NCBI GenBank assembly: GCA_034008185.1
Contig: CM067081.1
Span: 149,202,258 to 149,266,257 of the forward strand
Direction: 5' to 3'
DNA: 64,000 nucleotides
DNA from: Gorsachius magnificus
Lineage: Eukaryota; Chordata; Aves; Pelecaniformes; Ardeidae
Shown piece after piece: positions 62,601-64,000 of this stretch. The translations under genes were made by a program, and so were the position numbers. The notes under the pieces are model-generated. The model was not told the origin of the DNA. It searched no databases and was given only the letters and a program-made list of their open reading frames with translations. The stretch's first letter is position 1, and every line of letters starts with the position of its first letter.

Positions 62601-64000
62601 AGGAGCAGAAGAGGTCAAGAAACGGAAAAGCAGAAGCTAAAGATTCAGTAGGATAAAGACTGAGGGATCTCTGAAGCATGCCTGAAAAGCTCCTCAGAAT
62701 ATTGTTGCCTGCATATATCTCATTTTAACTATGTGCAGTGTGTACCAGAGCACCAACATTTTAAACAGGCACCTTGCTTGAGCTGCCGCTAAACGGTGTG
62801 CATCCTTAAAGCCCCTACAGGCATAAAAGTGTAAGGCACCGCTTATGCCCATCATGAATTCAGGATCCCAGATAAGGAGGTCTCTGGGCAAGACGACATG
62901 TTTGTTCAACAGTGAGATACTTGAAATCTCAGAGGCCACAGCACCGAATATGGTAATTGACAGTATTGTGTTCCTGCTAATCATGCTCCACCTGGGTAGG
63001 AGTCTCCTGGACCTCCATACTGACTCACATGTCAAACTTGGTGTCTGATCTTGCCATCAAGTCAAGGAAATAATTTTTAGCAATTTGTGTTTATGGGTTT
63101 CCAAATCCTGATTATAGCATGAAAGCTTTGGAAGCTAGGAGAGGATAAAATTTGCACTCCAGGAGAACCAGTTTCAATGTTTCATGGGCAATATGTAACA
63201 GTCAATATCATACAGTGTTTATGCTGTAATGTAACCCATTCTGGAATTCTGAGAAGGGATGACTTGGATCTTCAGAGCTGTAAAGACGGGAGCAAAAACA
63301 TGAGCAAAAAGACTAAAGACTTTTTGTACCATCATAGTAGTATTAAAGCCCCTTGAAATATCCATGGCTTATTTGGAAGAAAAAAATAAAGTGTGTTAAT
63401 AAATAGATTAAAAATAAAGTTTCAGTAGAAAAATCCCGAGAAAAGGCATCAATCCCACCTCATCTTTGTGGAACACTGGAGATGGAGGACCATGTTGAGA
63501 GGTTTGAGTTCCCTGGTGGTTTTTGGCTGGTTTGCCAACAACTATAATGGCTATCGAGAGAAGCAGCACCCAGAAATGCCTGAAGGGGAGCTCCATTAAG
63601 TTTGTACAGAATATATTTAATCAATATATCCAAGGAGGCTCCTTGACTGCTGGGTAAGTATGTTTCAGTAGTTGTAGAAGCCTGACTGCCACTGAGATGA
63701 TGGTACAGATGGCACTCTCTTTACCAGCACTGTTGATGGTAGTAATTTTTTTACACCACAGGACACACTGAAGATGATGAGTTCAGCTCCTTTAGAGGAT
63801 CCAGTCTTTGCTAGGAAGTCCAAACTGATTTTTTTCCCAACATTTGAGGAGTAAAACTTCTTTGCTGATAGTTTTTTTTTTACTTTCTAACAAGATTTCT
63901 TCCATTCGTAGGGAGGAATCTCTTTTTGCAAGACAGAATACAACCTCTGTGTTGTGGAGAACTTTGGCCTGGCTTGATCTGGGGAACATTTAAGCAGGCG
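59634..64000 (-). other. CACNA1C intron upstream of exon 33 (partial)
   Basis: I looked on the minus strand for the mutually exclusive IVS3 exons 31/32 (84 nt each in human, motifs AWNTFD or PWNVFD) and did not find them, so they probably lie beyond 64000. Two minus-strand open frames (62694-63035 and 63408-63596) are discussed in findings. No repeat was recognised. Confidence 0.55.

Overview
The window is eukaryotic, vertebrate and almost certainly avian nuclear DNA. It holds spliced genes with GT/AG introns, a CpG-island promoter, CR1 LINE copies (the dominant LINE of birds) and two solo LTRs of a kind I remember from neoavian genomes. I see no bacterial, phage, plasmid or CRISPR content. 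The species cannot be named from sequence alone. A neoavian bird (not chicken) is my guess, based only on recalling the two LTR families.

Two genes occupy the window, both on the minus strand, so transcription runs from right to left. (1) From about 59.6 kb down to 20.3 kb lies the 3' part of CACNA1C, the alpha-1 subunit of the L-type calcium channel Cav1.2. I found 17 coding exons. By human numbering as I recall it, they are exon 33 (a 33-nt alternative exon), exons 34 to 44 and exons 46 to 50. Their lengths sum to 2,496 nt, they join without any phase conflict, and they end in a TAG stop. They encode the end of repeat IV (S4, S5, pore, S6), the EF-hand, pre-IQ and IQ region, and the long regulatory C-tail. 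A 3' UTR of about 7.2 kb follows. Upstream exons lie beyond the right edge. (2) From about 18.7 kb down to the left edge lies the 5' part of IL17RA, the interleukin-17 receptor A. Seven coding exons in continuous phase give the signal peptide and most of the extracellular region. The transmembrane segment and SEFIR domain lie beyond the left edge.

Layout: 0-8.4 kb, IL17RA exons 7 to 2 with old CR1 remnants in intron 2. 8.4-18.6 kb, IL17RA intron 1 with two solo LTRs in opposite orientation. 18.0-19.1 kb, CpG island, IL17RA exon 1 and three artefact-like homopolymers. 19.1-20.3 kb, short intergenic stretch. 20.3-27.5 kb, CACNA1C 3' UTR, including a GC-box/CCAAT cluster. 27.5-59.6 kb, CACNA1C exons 50 to 33 with a 2.2-kb 5'-truncated CR1 between exons 39 and 38. 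59.6-64 kb, intron upstream of exon 33 with no recognised exon.

The two genes do not form a functional pathway. They are head-to-tail neighbours, with about 1.6 kb between the inferred CACNA1C poly(A) site and the last readable base of IL17RA exon 1. In human the two genes are on different chromosomes (12p13 and 22q11, as I recall), so the linkage is of synteny interest. I found no undescribed biological system. The items most worth following are the IL17RA start codon missing at a G-run/C-run junction, a UGCAUG element downstream of exon 33, a promoter-like cluster in the CACNA1C 3' UTR, and a possible in-frame 57-nt extension of exon 40.
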